The notes under the pieces: generated by a model
The model's input: only the letters and a program-made list of their open reading frames with translations
Databases searched by the model: none
What the model was told of the DNA's origin: nothing
Assembly: GCF_009827575.1 (NCBI RefSeq)
Contig: NZ_WTYR01000001.1
Location: forward strand, 496,001-560,000
Length of the DNA: 64,000 bases
Source of the DNA: Alteriqipengyuania halimionae
Lineage (GTDB): Bacteria; Pseudomonadota; Alphaproteobacteria; Sphingomonadales; Sphingomonadaceae
Reading direction: 5' to 3'
Part shown: piece by piece, positions 28,424-38,692 of the stretch
Numbering within the stretch: position 1 is the stretch's first letter
Layout: the number at the start of each line of letters is the position of its first letter
Program-made: the position numbers and the translations under genes

Positions 28424-30592
28424 TCAAACGAAGCTGTAGGGATCGATATCCACCCCGATACGGATGCCGCTGGCGAAATCGAACTGGCCCAGCCATTCGC
28501 GGATCACATCCTGGAGTTTGGCGCTGCGCCGCGCGTTGATGAGGAAGCGATAGCGATAGCGTCCGCGCAATAAAGAGAGCGGCGCGGGGGCGGGGCCGAA
28601 CACCGCGATGTCCGGATGATCGGGGCGAATGCCGCCGATCGCGCGGGCCGCGTCGCGGGCTTCGGCTTCGTCTTCGCTCGAGACGATGATTGCGGCCCAG
28701 CGGCCGAAGGGCGGGGCACCGGCGTCGCGGCGCGCCTCGGTCTCGGCTTCGTAGAAGGCATCGCGATCGTTCTCTGCCAGCGCTTCGATCACCGGCGCAT
28801 CCGGGTGGCGGGTCTGGATCAGCACTTCGCCCGGCTTGGCCGCGCGGCCCGCGCGGCCCGCTACCTGTGCGACCTGCTGGAAGGTGCGCTCGGCCGCGCG
28901 TAGATCGCCGCCCTCTAGGCCCAGATCGGCGTCGATCACGCCCACCAGCGTCAGTTCGGGGAAGTGGTATCCCTTCGTCACCAATTGCGTGCCGACGATA
29001 ATGTCGATCGCCCCGCCTTCGGCCCCGGCGACGAATTCGGCGATCTTTTCCGGACTGGTGAGCGTGTCCGACGTCACCAGCGCGGTGCGCGCATCGGGGA
29101 ACAGTTCGGCGACCTCGTCGGCGATCCGCTCGACCCCCGGTCCGCAGGCGACAAGGCAATCGGGCTCGCCGCATTCGGGGCAGGCGGCGGGCGGCGGCAC
29201 TTCGTGCCCGCAATGGTGGCAGGCGAGCCGCTGCGAGAGGCGATGCTCGACCAGCCAGGCCGAGCAATTGGGGCACTGGAAGCGATAGCCGCAATGGCGG
29301 CACAGCGTCAGCGGCGCATAGCCGCGGCGGTTGAGGAACAGCAGCGACTGCTCGCCGCGGTCCAGCCGTTCGGCCAGTTTCTCGACCAGGGGCGGCGCGA
29401 TCCAGCGTCCGCGTTCGGGCGGCGTTTCGCGCAGATCGAGCACCGCGATATCGGGCAGCGTGGCCCCGCCGAAGCGGCTGGGCAGGTCGAGCTTCTCATA
29501 GGTTCCGTTGGCGGCGAGCTGCATCGATTCGAGCGCCGGGGTCGCGCTGGCCAGCACCACCGGCGCCCCTTCCAGCTGCGCGCGGATCACGGCGACGTCG
29601 CGGGCATTGTAGCGCACCCCGTCTTCCTGCTTGAACGAGGTCTCGTGCGCCTCGTCGACCACGATCAGGCCGAGATTGCGGAACGGGAGGAACAGCGAGG
29701 AGCGCGCGCCGACGACCACTTGCGCGCCGCCATCGGCCACCGCGCGCCAGGCACGGCGACGCTCGGTCGATTTGCGCGAGGAATGCCACAGCACCGGCTT
29801 GGCCCCGAAACGATCCTCGAACCGCCGTAGGAAATTCTCGGTCAGCGCGATTTCGGGCAGCAGGACGAGCACCTGCTTGTCGAGCCGGATCGCCTCGGCC
29901 ACCGCTTCGAAATAGGTTTCGGTCTTGCCCGATCCGGTCACCCCGTCGAGCAGCAGCGGCGCGAACGCCCCTTCGCGCACCAGCTCGATCATCCGCTGCG
30001 ACGCGCCGCGCTGGTCGTCGCTGAGCGTCGGAACGTCGAAATCCGGATCTGCGGAGCGATAGGGGCGATCGATATCGACCTCGACCGGCTCGATCAGGCC
30101 GGCGCCCACCATCCCGCGCAACACGCCTTCGGACACTTCGGCGATCTCGGCGAGTTCGCGGATCGTCGCCTGTTCGCCATCGAGCCGTTCGAGCGCTTTC
30201 TTGCGCTGCGGAGTGAGGCGGGGCGGCTTTGCGCCATCGACCAGCCGGTATTCGGTCATCGTGCGCGGGCCTGCCAGCGCGCCCCCGCTCGACAGCACCA
30301 TCCGCGCGACCGCGCTCATCGGCGCCACGTAGTAATCGGCGACCCATTCGACGAGCCGCCGCAGCGGTGCGGATAGCGGCGGGACGGGCACCACCCCCAG
30401 GATCGGCCGCAGCTTTTCGACCGGAACGCCCTTGGCAAAGAGGCGTTCTTCTTCCCAAACCACGCCGATGATGCGACGGGGGCCCAGCGGCACTTCCACC
30501 ACCGCGCCCGGTTCCACCCGCATTCCCTCGCGCACCGAGTAATCGAGCGCGCCGAGAGCGGCATTGAAGACGAGGACACGGACGCGGTTCAT
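28424..30592 (-). CDS. priA: Primosomal protein N' (replication restart helicase PriA)
   Basis: 722 residues. N-terminal 3'-DNA-binding domain; helicase motif I GVTGSGKTETYFEAV, motif II VVDEAHETS, and motif III VLASATPALES. A zinc module carries eight Cys (CRHCGYRFQCPNC, then ACHHCGHEVPPPAACPEC), and motifs V-VI include VGTQLVTKGYHFP and QVAGRAGRA. It reloads the replisome at stalled forks. Monocistronic, divergent from the DUF4197 gene across 71 nt. Confidence 0.96.
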   Translation of the reverse strand: MNRVRVLVFNAALGALDYSVREGMRVEPGAVVEVPLGPRRIIGVVWEEERLFAKGVPVEKLRPILGVVPVPPLSAPLRRLVEWVADYYVAPMSAVARMVLSSGGALAGPRTMTEYRLVDGAKPPRLTPQRKKALERLDGEQATIRELAEIAEVSEGVLRGMVGAGLIEPVEVDIDRPYRSADPDFDVPTLSDDQRGASQRMIELVREGAFAPLLLDGVTGSGKTETYFEAVAEAIRLDKQVLVLLPEIALTENFLRRFEDRFGAKPVLWHSSRKSTERRRAWRAVADGGAQVVVGARSSLFLPFRNLGLIVVDEAHETSFKQEDGVRYNARDVAVIRAQLEGAPVVLASATPALESMQLAANGTYEKLDLPSRFGGATLPDIAVLDLRETPPERGRWIAPPLVEKLAERLDRGEQSLLFLNRRGYAPLTLCRHCGYRFQCPNCSAWLVEHRLSQRLACHHCGHEVPPPAACPECGEPDCLVACGPGVERIADEVAELFPDARTALVTSDTLTSPEKIAEFVAGAEGGAIDIIVGTQLVTKGYHFPELTLVGVIDADLGLEGGDLRAAERTFQQVAQVAGRAGRAAKPGEVLIQTRHPDAPVIEALAENDRDAFYEAETEARRDAGAPPFGRWAAIIVSSEDEAEARDAARAIGGIRPDHPDIAVFGPAPAPLSLLRGRYRYRFLINARRSAKLQDVIREWLGQFDFASGIRIGVDIDPYSFV

Positions 30593-30663
30593 GTTCGTGC
30601 AGATATATTGGTCGCAATAGCCGGAACGCCAGTCTCGCGGTCCGGAATTCGGGGAGAAGACAA

Positions 30664-31362
30664 ATGGAACAGAGCCTCAGCGTGCCGATCGGCCGCCGCA
30701 ATTTCATGCGCAACACGCTGGTCGGGGGCGCGGGCCTCGGCGCGATGACAGTGCTGTCCGGCTGTCAGAGCTTCGGCGGTTTCGGCCTCGTCGATGCGAT
30801 CCAGCGGATACTCTACCTGTCGAGCGAGCGCGCCTTTGCGCAGCTGCTCTCCGATGACGGGTTCTGGAACAGCCAGGTGGCCCGGCTCGATCTGCCCGAT
30901 GTGATCGGCTCGCGCGGCGATGTGCTTTCGGGCATCCTTACCTCGGTCGTGTTCAAGGATCGCCTGCAGCGCGCGTTCAACGATCTTGCCTATGACGGGG
31001 CCGAGCGCGCCGCGCCGCTGGTCACCGAAGCGGTCCGCACGATCGGCATCCGCAATGCTGCCGATCTCATCAATGGCGGGCCGAACGCGGCGACCGGTTT
31101 CCTGCGCGGCCAAATGGGCATGAGCCTGATCGATGCAATGATCCCGGCGCTGGGCGATGCTTTGCGGGTAACGAGCGATCCGCTGGTCGGCCGGGCGCTC
31201 AACGCGCTGACGGGTGTCGATGTGGCGCAGATCGCACAAGGCTTCTCGCGCGAAGTCGACGATGCGATCTGGCGCCAGATGGGCTTCGAGGAAGCCGAGA
31301 TCCGCCGCGATCCATATGCCACCCGCGATCCGTTGATCATCGGCGTGCTCGGCACGCGTTAA
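30664..31362 (+). CDS. DUF4197 domain lipoprotein with Tat-like signal
   Basis: 232 residues. The N-terminus has a twin-arginine motif (GRRNFM, residues 10-15), a hydrophobic stretch and a lipobox LSGC with Cys34, so a Tat-exported lipoprotein is likely. The rest matches DUF4197: the VVFKDRLQRAFNDLAYDGAE region and SREVDDAIWRQMGFEEAEIR, with the final IIGVLGTR. Function unknown in the literature I know. A GGGGAGA site precedes the ATG. Confidence 0.85.
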   Translation: MEQSLSVPIGRRNFMRNTLVGGAGLGAMTVLSGCQSFGGFGLVDAIQRILYLSSERAFAQLLSDDGFWNSQVARLDLPDVIGSRGDVLSGILTSVVFKDRLQRAFNDLAYDGAERAAPLVTEAVRTIGIRNAADLINGGPNAATGFLRGQMGMSLIDAMIPALGDALRVTSDPLVGRALNALTGVDVAQIAQGFSREVDDAIWRQMGFEEAEIRRDPYATRDPLIIGVLGTR

Positions 31363-31477
31363 ATTCTCCGGACGGAACGGAGGTTGGTTGCGGGGACGCG
31401 TGTCCTCTCGCCCTTGGATGCGCGCGTCACCCTCCCTATAGCCGTCGCGACTCATTCCCCCTGCCGGAGCGCCTTTA

Positions 31478-32131
31478 ATGAAGTTCTTTGCCGACACCGC
31501 CGATACCGATGCCATTCGCGAACTCGCCGCGACGGGGCTGCTCGATGGCGTGACCACCAATCCCTCGCTGATTGCCAAGGAAGGCAAGGACTTCATCGAG
31601 GTGACGAAGGAAATCTGCGGGCTGACCGATGGCCCCGTCAGCGCCGAAGTCGTCGCGCTCGATCACGAGACGATGATGAAGGAAGCCGAAAAGCTTCGCA
31701 AAATTGCCGACAATGTCTGCATCAAGGTGCCGCTGACGGTCGATGGCCTCAAGACCTGCAAGGCGCTCACCGACGATGGCACGATGGTCAACGTCACGCT
31801 GTGCTTCTCGGCCAATCAGGCGCTGCTCGCGGCCAAGGCGGGCGCGACCTTCGTGTCGCCCTTCGTCGGCCGTCACGACGACAATGGCTCCAACGGCATG
31901 GAGCTGATCCGCGACATCCGCACGATCTACGACAATTACGCCTTCGAAACCGAAATCCTCGTCGCCAGCGTGCGCCACGCCACCCATGTGCTCGAAAGCG
32001 CGCTGATCGGGGCCGACGTGATGACCGCGCCGCCCAAGGTCATCCTTGGCCTGTTCAACCACGTGCTGACAGACAAGGGCATCGAGGGTTTCCTCAAGGA
32101 CTGGAAGGCCACCGGCCAATCGATCCTGTAA
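31478..32131 (+). CDS. fsa: Fructose-6-phosphate aldolase / small transaldolase
   Basis: 217 residues of the TalC/FSA subgroup, (beta/alpha)8 barrel enzymes that make or cleave fructose 6-phosphate or act as transaldolase. Begins [17 protein letters not shown]; Schiff-base Lys83 is in NVCIKVPLT; the phosphate-binding segments [13 protein letters not shown] and [11 protein letters not shown] are intact. Short form compared with the 317-residue TalB. The 115-nt region upstream may hold its promoter, but no clear boxes were found. cobT follows 19 nt after the stop. Confidence 0.93.
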   Translation: MKFFADTADTDAIRELAATGLLDGVTTNPSLIAKEGKDFIEVTKEICGLTDGPVSAEVVALDHETMMKEAEKLRKIADNVCIKVPLTVDGLKTCKALTDDGTMVNVTLCFSANQALLAAKAGATFVSPFVGRHDDNGSNGMELIRDIRTIYDNYAFETEILVASVRHATHVLESALIGADVMTAPPKVILGLFNHVLTDKGIEGFLKDWKATGQSIL

Positions 32132-32150
32132 TTGCGCGATTTGTGCTGAA

Positions 32151-33965
32151 ATGACCGACCGCTCTCCTCTCGACGATTTCCGCAACGCGCTGGCCGTGGC
32201 CGCGCGTGCGGTGGCGCAGGAAGACGAGGTCGAGCTTGCCTGGACCTCGGACCAGCCGAGTGCGAGCGGCAAATCGATGCGCGTTCCGATGCCGGGGCGC
32301 GAGATCGAGGCGCGGGCGGCCCGGCGCGCGCGCGGCGCGGCGGATGGCTTTGCACTGCGGCTGCGCCATCACGACGATGCGCTTCACGCCGCGAAGATGC
32401 CGCGTGATCCGCTGGCGCGGGCGGCGTACGAAGCGGTCGAGCAGGTTCGCTACGAAGCGCTGGGCGCGCGCAGCTATGCCGGGATCGGCGATAATCTCGA
32501 CGCCGCGCTCGAAGAGCGACTGGCGCGCGATCCGATCACCCGCGCCGATGCGCCCGACGAAGTGCCGCTCTCGACCGCGCTATCGCTGATGCTGCGCGAA
32601 AAGCTGACCGGGCGTCCGATCCCCGAAGTGGCGCAGCACGGCGTCAATCTGATGCGCGAGCGGATCGAGGCTCAGGCGGGTGCGGATTTCGACGCGCTGG
32701 CTTCGAGCCTGGAGGATCAGGAAGCGTTCCAGCAGCTTTCGCTCGACATGTTGCGCCACTTGCAGCTCGACATGCCCGAGGAAGCCGACCCCGACGGCGA
32801 AACGGGCGAGGACGAGGACGGCGAGGAAGACACGTCCGAAGAGGACACCGACGCGCCCGACGAAGGCGATGCCCAGCCGTCGCCCGACATGGCGCAGGAC
32901 GCGCGCGGCGAGGAGCAGGAAGGCGAGGCCGAGGGCGAGATGTCCGACGCCGAGAGCGAGGGCGAACCGGCCGAGGACGGGGAGGAGGGCATGATGCCCG
33001 TCCGCCCCAACCGCCCGTGGGACGAACCGCCCGGCGGGCTAGATTACCGCGTCTTCACCGACCGGTTCGACGAGACCGTCGAGGCCGGGGAATTGTGCGA
33101 CAACGAGGAACTGGGCCGGTTGCGCGCCTATCTCGATTCGCAGCTCCAGGGGTTGCAGGGCGTGGTGACCAAGCTCGCGAACAGGCTCCAGCGCCGGTTG
33201 ATGGCGCAGCAGAACCGCAGCTGGGATTTCGACCAGGAAGAAGGCCTGCTCGATGCCGCGCGGCTGGCGCGCGTCGTGATCAGCCCCGGCCAGTCCCTGA
33301 GCTACAAGGTCGAGCGCGAGCAAGAGTTCAAGGACACCGTCGTCACCCTGCTGATCGACAATTCCGGCTCGATGCGCGGACGCCCGATCTCGATCGCGGC
33401 GATCAGCGCCGATGTGCTGGCGCGCACGCTCGAGCGCTGCGGGGTGAAGACCGAAATCCTCGGCTTCACCACCCGCGCGTGGAAGGGCGGGCAGTCGCGC
33501 GAGGCATGGCTGGCGGACGGCAAGCCCGCGCATCCCGGCCGCCTCAACGACCTGCGGCACATCGTCTACAAGCAGGCCGACCAGCCGTGGCGCCACGCCA
33601 AGAAGAATCTCGGTCTGATGATGCGCGAAGGCATCCTGAAAGAGAACATCGACGGCGAGGCGCTGGTCTGGGCCCACCGCCGCCTGATCGGACGGCCCGA
33701 GGAACGCCGCATCCTGATGGTGATCTCCGACGGTGCCCCGGTCGACGACAGCACGCTGAGCGTGAACCACGCCGGCTATCTCGAGGCGCATCTGCGCGGC
33801 GTGATCGACTGGATCGAGAAGCAATCCCCGGTGCAACTGGTCGCCATCGGCATCGGCCACGACGTGACCCGGTACTACAAGCGCGCGGTAACGATCATGG
33901 ACGTCGAACAGCTCGGCGGCACGATGATCGAGCAGTTGGCTGGGTTGTTCGAGGACGAGGGGTGA
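32151..33965 (+). CDS. cobT: Cobaltochelatase subunit CobT
   Basis: 604 residues. CobT works with the AAA+ protein CobS and CobN to insert cobalt into the corrin ring in aerobic B12 synthesis. A very acidic central stretch (about residues 205-285, rich in Glu/Asp) separates the N-terminal domain from a C-terminal von Willebrand A domain with a MIDAS motif DNSGSM near residue 403, followed by [12 protein letters not shown]. cobS is not in the window. The last codon overlaps the GTG start of the next gene by 4 nt (GTGA). Confidence 0.95.
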   Translation: MTDRSPLDDFRNALAVAARAVAQEDEVELAWTSDQPSASGKSMRVPMPGREIEARAARRARGAADGFALRLRHHDDALHAAKMPRDPLARAAYEAVEQVRYEALGARSYAGIGDNLDAALEERLARDPITRADAPDEVPLSTALSLMLREKLTGRPIPEVAQHGVNLMRERIEAQAGADFDALASSLEDQEAFQQLSLDMLRHLQLDMPEEADPDGETGEDEDGEEDTSEEDTDAPDEGDAQPSPDMAQDARGEEQEGEAEGEMSDAESEGEPAEDGEEGMMPVRPNRPWDEPPGGLDYRVFTDRFDETVEAGELCDNEELGRLRAYLDSQLQGLQGVVTKLANRLQRRLMAQQNRSWDFDQEEGLLDAARLARVVISPGQSLSYKVEREQEFKDTVVTLLIDNSGSMRGRPISIAAISADVLARTLERCGVKTEILGFTTRAWKGGQSREAWLADGKPAHPGRLNDLRHIVYKQADQPWRHAKKNLGLMMREGILKENIDGEALVWAHRRLIGRPEERRILMVISDGAPVDDSTLSVNHAGYLEAHLRGVIDWIEKQSPVQLVAIGIGHDVTRYYKRAVTIMDVEQLGGTMIEQLAGLFEDEG

Positions 33966-34540
33966 CGGGGAACACCGAACTATCAATCGCCATGATCGGT
34001 GCCGGCGCTGCTATCGGAGGTGGTGTTCTGACTTGGCTTCTCGGTCAAGTTAGTAATCTCACCGACTATCGCCGGAAGAAAAATGATGAGCGAGATGCCA
34101 CTGCAGAGAGGTCTCGCGCAGTTCTCCATGGGTCATTTTCAGTCTGCAATTTCTTGGCAGAGAAATTGAATGATTGGGATGAAAGCAAAAATGTCGCTGA
34201 CCTAGCCCGATTGACCGTCGCTCAGCCATACATCGCCAGACTCATTGATAGGTCGCCTCAAGAGAATGAGATTCTAAGCGTCTCTTTAATCGATTTAGGA
34301 TTACGGCTTGAAAGCCTCCTTTTTGTCATCGGTAGAGTTGTCGGTGAACAAGAGGAATTTCCGGCCTCGCAGATTGGTGCGGTCGATGACGCGGCAGGTG
34401 AACTAGGATCGGCTGTCGAGCTTGTCCAACTGCTGTTAAATCCGGATCCAGCTATGATTTCAGAGGAAGAATTGGCTGAGATGGTCACTAACCCTGAGGC
34501 AATCGGACAGACGACTGAAGGTAATGATGAAAGTAACTGA
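33962..34540 (+). CDS. Unrecognised AT-rich gene with one N-terminal membrane helix
   Basis: 192 residues from a GTG start at 33962 that overlaps the cobT stop (GTGA); an internal ATG 33992 is an alternative. An N-terminal hydrophobic helix ([21 protein letters not shown], about residues 9-29) is followed by a basic patch ([18 protein letters not shown]) and a long helical, acidic body. I do not recognise the family. Base composition is clearly more AT-rich than cobT or the nitroreductase on either side, suggesting recent transfer. The stop lies 17 nt inside the next gene, so it is packed between two housekeeping-type genes with overlaps on both sides. Confidence 0.65.
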   Translation: MTGNTELSIAMIGAGAAIGGGVLTWLLGQVSNLTDYRRKKNDERDATAERSRAVLHGSFSVCNFLAEKLNDWDESKNVADLARLTVAQPYIARLIDRSPQENEILSVSLIDLGLRLESLLFVIGRVVGEQEEFPASQIGAVDDAAGELGSAVELVQLLLNPDPAMISEEELAEMVTNPEAIGQTTEGNDESN

Positions 34541-35186
34541 AGCCGTCCAATCGCGCCGCTCGGTGCGTGCGTTTACCGATCAGCCGGTCGAGCTCGAAAC
34601 GCTGCGCCGGGTGCTCGACACCGCGCGCTGGGCGCCGTCGGGGTGCAATTACCAGCCGTGGGAAGCGACCGTGCTGACCGGCGAGCCGCTCGAGGCCTTG
34701 CGCGCAAAGCTACGCCAGTCCGAGATGCAGAAGCCCGAATACGATTGGGACGCGCCCAAGCAGGAGGATCGCTACAAGCGTCGCCTGTATGAATTGTCGG
34801 CCAGCATGTTCCAGGCGCTGGGGGTCGCGCGCGAGGACACGCAGGGGCGGATGGCGGCGATGGCGCGCAACACCGAGAGTTTCGGCGCACCCGCCCTCCT
34901 GCTATGCTATTTCCCGCGCCTGATGAAGGAGGCGCAGTGGTCCGACACCGGCATGTGGTTGCAAACCGTCATGCTGCTGTTGCGCGAGGCGGGGCTCGAT
35001 AGCTGCCCGCAGGAATACATGGCCTATTTCGCCGAACCGATCATGGAGCATATCGGCGTCAGCCGCGAGACGCACATGTTCTTCTGCGGCCTCGCCATCG
35101 GCTATCGCGACGAGGACGCGGCGGTGAACAATTTTGAGCGCGACCGAGTGCCGCTGGACGAAACCATTCGCTGGCAGGGTTGGTAG
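34524..35186 (+). CDS. Nitroreductase family protein
   Basis: 220 residues of the FMN-dependent nitroreductase fold. N-terminal motif VQSRRSVRAFTDQPV and ARWAPSGCNYQPWE bind FMN phosphate; GLDSCPQEYMAYF and the C-terminal GLAIGYRDEDAAVNNFERDR are also family-typical. Likely NAD(P)H-dependent reduction of nitro- or quinone compounds; natural substrate unknown. The start lies 17 nt before the end of the AT-rich gene, with GGTAATG around it; ATG 34527 is equally possible. Confidence 0.9.
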   Translation: MMKVTEAVQSRRSVRAFTDQPVELETLRRVLDTARWAPSGCNYQPWEATVLTGEPLEALRAKLRQSEMQKPEYDWDAPKQEDRYKRRLYELSASMFQALGVAREDTQGRMAAMARNTESFGAPALLLCYFPRLMKEAQWSDTGMWLQTVMLLLREAGLDSCPQEYMAYFAEPIMEHIGVSRETHMFFCGLAIGYRDEDAAVNNFERDRVPLDETIRWQGW

Positions 35187-35191
35187 GCGGC

Positions 35192-35716
35192 TCAGTAAGC
35201 GCAGACTGAAAAGTCGTTTCCATTCCAGCAGGCCGGGTCTTGAGCCGAGCGAGTGGCTGCGCCCCAGCGCGAATTGATCCCGTCGGACGTGAGGCCGCGG
35301 ACCTCTGCATTCGTCTTGTCGATCTTGGAAACGCTGACGCTTGAAATCCGGCCATATAGCGCACCGCCGCCCGTTTTTGACGTGAGGGTGAAGCCGCCAT
35401 TCGACTGGGGTGAGAACTCGCAAGGAGCGTCCAACGCCTGCTTGCCGCCACTGATGATCTTGCAATCGACGATACGTTTGCCGGTTTCCGGCGACGCAGC
35501 CGTGTTCGCCGCCGTCGCAGGCGCGCTGTCTTGCATTTCGCCGGCGGGATCGGATGTCGGAGCCGGCGCCGTCTCAGCCATGTCCTGACCGGAGGCCTGC
35601 GGCGTCGAACTATCCACATTGTCAGTGCTTTGGGGTTGCGGCTCAACGTCAGTCTGGTTCGAACAAGCGGCGACGAAAATGGATGCAGTAAGCACAAGTG
35701 CGAGTCGATTGGTCAT
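35192..35716 (-). CDS. Hypothetical lipoprotein with Thr/Pro/Ala-rich linker
   Basis: 174 residues from ATG 35716: signal MTNRLALVLTASIFVAAC gives Cys18 as the lipidation site. A long Gln/Ser/Thr/Ala/Pro linker (about 20-80) precedes a compact C-terminal domain with Cys in DCKIISGGKQ, PCEFSP, ACWNG and VCAY. Function not recognised. The convergent nitroreductase stop is 5 nt away. Slightly lower GC than average in the upstream part. Confidence 0.7.
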   Translation of the reverse strand: MTNRLALVLTASIFVAACSNQTDVEPQPQSTDNVDSSTPQASGQDMAETAPAPTSDPAGEMQDSAPATAANTAASPETGKRIVDCKIISGGKQALDAPCEFSPQSNGGFTLTSKTGGGALYGRISSVSVSKIDKTNAEVRGLTSDGINSRWGAATRSAQDPACWNGNDFSVCAY

Positions 35717-35829
35717 GTATGCCCCGGAAATAACAGCAATGAATACGGCGTTTCTCAAAGGAGAGAGCGAGGTCTGGAAACGTGAGCGGGCTTGTTGCGT
35801 TCCGCAAATCGCTGCGCCATTGCGCGACC

Positions 35830-37281
35830 ATGTCTGAAACGCCGCTAAAACTGTTCAACTCGCTCACTCGCGCAATCGAAACCTTCACCCCCGTCCACGA
35901 GGGCGAGGCGCGCGTCTATACGTGCGGGCCGACGGTCTACAATTACCCTCATATCGGCAATATGCGCGCCTATGTGTTCGCCGATGTGCTGGGCCGGACG
36001 CTGAGCTGGCATGGCTACAAGCTGACCCATGTCATCAACATCACCGATGTCGGCCACCTGACCGACGATGCCGATGCGGGCGAGGACAAGATGGAGAAGA
36101 TGGCGGCGCAAAAGGCGCAGTCGATCTGGGACATCGCAAAGCACTACACCGAGGCCTATTGGGACGATGTGAAGGCGCTCAATATCCGGCAGCCTGCGCA
36201 CTGGTCGGTGGCGACCGATTACATCGAGGACATGCTCGACTTCGCCAGGTCGATCGCCGACAAGCATTGCTACGAACTCGATAGCGGGCTCTATTTCGAT
36301 GTCTCGACGGTCGCGGATTACGGGCGGCTGGCGCGCGCGGTGACCGACGAAGGGGAGGGCCGGATCGAGACGGTCGAGGGCAAGCGCAACGCCGCCGATT
36401 TCGCGATCTGGCGCACAACGCCCGCAGGCGAGACCCGCCAGATGGAATGGGACAGCCCGTGGGGCCGCGGCGCGCCGGGTTGGCATCTCGAATGCTCGGT
36501 GATGGGCGGCAAGCTGCTCGGCTTCCCGTTCGACATCCACACCGGCGGGATCGACCACCGCGAGATCCACCACCCCAACGAGATCGCGCAAAACCAGGCC
36601 TTCTGCGGCTGCGGCGGACTGGATGATGCCGCGCATTCGGGCGCGCGCATCTGGATGCACAACAACTTCCTGGTCGAGCGATCGGGCAAGATGAGCAAGT
36701 CGTCGGGCGAGTTCCTGCGGCTGCAATTGCTGGTCGACAAGGGCTATCACCCGCTCGCCTACCGCATGATGTGCCTGCAGGCGCATTACCGCAGCGAGCT
36801 TGAATTCTCGTGGGAAGGCCTCGGCGCGGCGCTGACGCGGTTGAAGCGGATGGTGATGCAGGCAGGGCGCCTCGCCGATGCGGAGGCGGGCGATCCGTCG
36901 CACCCCAAATTCGCGGCGCTGCTCGAAAAGTTCGACGCGGCGATCAGCGACGATCTCAACACCTCGATCGCGCTGACGGCGCTCGAGGAAGCGCTCGCGG
37001 TCAAGAAGGTCGATGCCGGCGTCAAACGCGCGGTGATCGAGCGGATGGACGCCGTGCTCGGCCTCGGCCTGATGGAGCTGACCCGCAAGGACCTGCGCGT
37101 GCGTCCGAAGAATGCCGAAATCACCGAAGCCGACATCGAACAGGCACTATCCGACCGCAAGGCCGCGCGGGCGGAGAAGGACTTCGCCAAATCCGACGCG
37201 ATTCGCGACGACCTCGCCGCCAAGGGCGTCGAGGTGATGGATGGCGACCGGCTCGGCTGGGAATGGAGACTGACATCATGA
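35830..37281 (+). CDS. cysS: Cysteinyl-tRNA synthetase
   Basis: 483 residues from ATG 35830 (MSETPLKLFNSLTRAIE), preferred to ATG 35782 because the conserved protein begins here. Class I synthetase with HIGH-type motif TVYNYPHIGNMRAY, Cys in YTCGPTVY as part of the zinc site, the WHLECSVMG zinc region, and KMSKS at residues 287-291. The C-terminal anticodon domain includes KDFAKSDAIRDDLAAKGV. Stop overlaps the next start (ATGA), coupling it to the downstream lipoprotein gene. Confidence 0.96.
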   Translation: MSETPLKLFNSLTRAIETFTPVHEGEARVYTCGPTVYNYPHIGNMRAYVFADVLGRTLSWHGYKLTHVINITDVGHLTDDADAGEDKMEKMAAQKAQSIWDIAKHYTEAYWDDVKALNIRQPAHWSVATDYIEDMLDFARSIADKHCYELDSGLYFDVSTVADYGRLARAVTDEGEGRIETVEGKRNAADFAIWRTTPAGETRQMEWDSPWGRGAPGWHLECSVMGGKLLGFPFDIHTGGIDHREIHHPNEIAQNQAFCGCGGLDDAAHSGARIWMHNNFLVERSGKMSKSSGEFLRLQLLVDKGYHPLAYRMMCLQAHYRSELEFSWEGLGAALTRLKRMVMQAGRLADAEAGDPSHPKFAALLEKFDAAISDDLNTSIALTALEEALAVKKVDAGVKRAVIERMDAVLGLGLMELTRKDLRVRPKNAEITEADIEQALSDRKAARAEKDFAKSDAIRDDLAAKGVEVMDGDRLGWEWRLTS

Positions 37282-37757
37282 TGAAACTGCTTTTCGCCAT
37301 CGGCGCATGTGCCTTGCTGGGCACCGCTGCCGTCGGTTGTCCCGCACCCCCGCCTGCCGACGACGCAGCGAAGTATGAACTCCTGTACGATCTCTACCAT
37401 CCCTTCACCGATCCTGCGATCATGCCCGGAGCCGATTGGAACCGGATTCCGTTTTCCCCCGAGACCGCGGCACTCGTCCAGCGCTGGCAGGACCAGATCG
37501 AAGGTCCGATGGACGAGCTCAATTCCTTCGGCTGGCTGTGCCAGTGCCAGGACTGGTCGGCAGAGACGTTCACATTCGATATGGTGGAAACCAGCGCCGA
37601 TGGAGCGGTCATTCGTGTGGATTCAGGCTGGGGCGACGCGCAGATTACTAGGTTCGATCTCGTCGAGTTCGATGGCAAATGGTTGGTCGACAACATCACC
37701 AATGCCTCCTTCCCGGATGGCCTCAAGTGGGCTCTGCGAAACGAGATTGCTAAATGA
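37278..37757 (+). CDS. Hypothetical lipoprotein, DUF3828-like
   Basis: 159 residues. Lipoprotein signal MMKLLFAIGACALLGTAAVG then Cys21. The mature part (YELLYDLYHPFTDPA ... FGWLCQCQDWSAETFTFDMV ... FDLVEFDGKWLVDNI) has the alternating pattern of DUF3828 domains, secreted proteins of unknown role. It overlaps cysS by 4 nt upstream and the dehydrogenase by 4 nt downstream, forming a tight three-gene unit. Confidence 0.7.
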   Translation: MMKLLFAIGACALLGTAAVGCPAPPPADDAAKYELLYDLYHPFTDPAIMPGADWNRIPFSPETAALVQRWQDQIEGPMDELNSFGWLCQCQDWSAETFTFDMVETSADGAVIRVDSGWGDAQITRFDLVEFDGKWLVDNITNASFPDGLKWALRNEIAK

Positions 37758-38692
37758 CCACCGCCGTTCTGTCCTCGCTGATCCGCCCACTGGTGGAGCC
37801 GCGCCTGCCCGACTGGGTCGAGCCGCTGTGGTTCATGAGCAAGGAAGAGGCGCTGGAGCTGGCGCCGAAGGCCGAGATCGGGTGGTTCGATTTCAATGAG
37901 CCGGGTCCGATGTGCGAGGTGGTGACGGCGGCCGAGAACCTCAAATGGCTGACCTCGATCTATGCCGGGCTCGATTTCCTGCCGCTCGACCTGCTGCGCC
38001 AGCGGGGCGTGACGGTGACCAACGGCGCGGGCATCAACGCGATCACCATCGCCGAATATGTCGTGATGGGCATGCTCAACGTGGCCAAGGGCTATCGCGA
38101 CGTGGTGCGCGCGCAGGACCGGCACGAATGGCTGCACGATAGTCCGGGCAAGGTGGAACTGTGCGGAAGCAAGGCGCTGCTCCTGGGCTATGGCGCGATC
38201 GGCAAGCTGGTCGAGGAGCGGCTGCTGGCATTCGGCGTCGATGTGTCCATCGTGCGGCGATCAGGTGGCGAGAATGCCCTCGGCCCGGAAGAATGGCAGG
38301 CCAGGCTCGGCGAATTCGACTGGGTGATCCTGGCCGTACCCTCCACGCCCGAGACCGAAGACATGATCGGGGCAGACGAACTCGCGGCGATGAAATCCGA
38401 CGCGGTGCTGATCAACATCGCGCGCGGGACCGTGGTCGATCAGGACGCGCTGGTCACCGCGCTCGAGGAAAAGACGATCGGGGCTGCGTTTCTGGACGTG
38501 ACCACGCCCGAACCGCTGCCCGAGGACCACAAGCTGTGGACGCTCGATAACGCCCATGTGACGATGCACCTTTCGGGACGCGCGCAGAGCAAGATGTTCC
38601 AGCGCTCGGCAGACCGCTTTATCGAGAACCTCGACCGCTACGAACGCGGCGAAGACGTGCAGCCGCAATTCGACCTGTCGCTGGGCTATTAA
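37754..38692 (+). CDS. D-2-hydroxyacid dehydrogenase (NAD-binding)
   Basis: 312 residues with the D-isomer hydroxyacid dehydrogenase fold. Rossmann motif LLGYGAIGKLVEERLL (about residues 141-156), the signature INIARGTVVDQDALVTALEE with the catalytic Arg region, and the catalytic Glu in DVTTPEPLPEDH; the usual catalytic His is expected near HVTMHLSGRAQSK. Reduces 2-keto acids or oxidises D-2-hydroxy acids; substrate not deducible. Convergent with the gene at 38689; stops share TTAA. Confidence 0.88.
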   Translation: MTTAVLSSLIRPLVEPRLPDWVEPLWFMSKEEALELAPKAEIGWFDFNEPGPMCEVVTAAENLKWLTSIYAGLDFLPLDLLRQRGVTVTNGAGINAITIAEYVVMGMLNVAKGYRDVVRAQDRHEWLHDSPGKVELCGSKALLLGYGAIGKLVEERLLAFGVDVSIVRRSGGENALGPEEWQARLGEFDWVILAVPSTPETEDMIGADELAAMKSDAVLINIARGTVVDQDALVTALEEKTIGAAFLDVTTPEPLPEDHKLWTLDNAHVTMHLSGRAQSKMFQRSADRFIENLDRYERGEDVQPQFDLSLGY

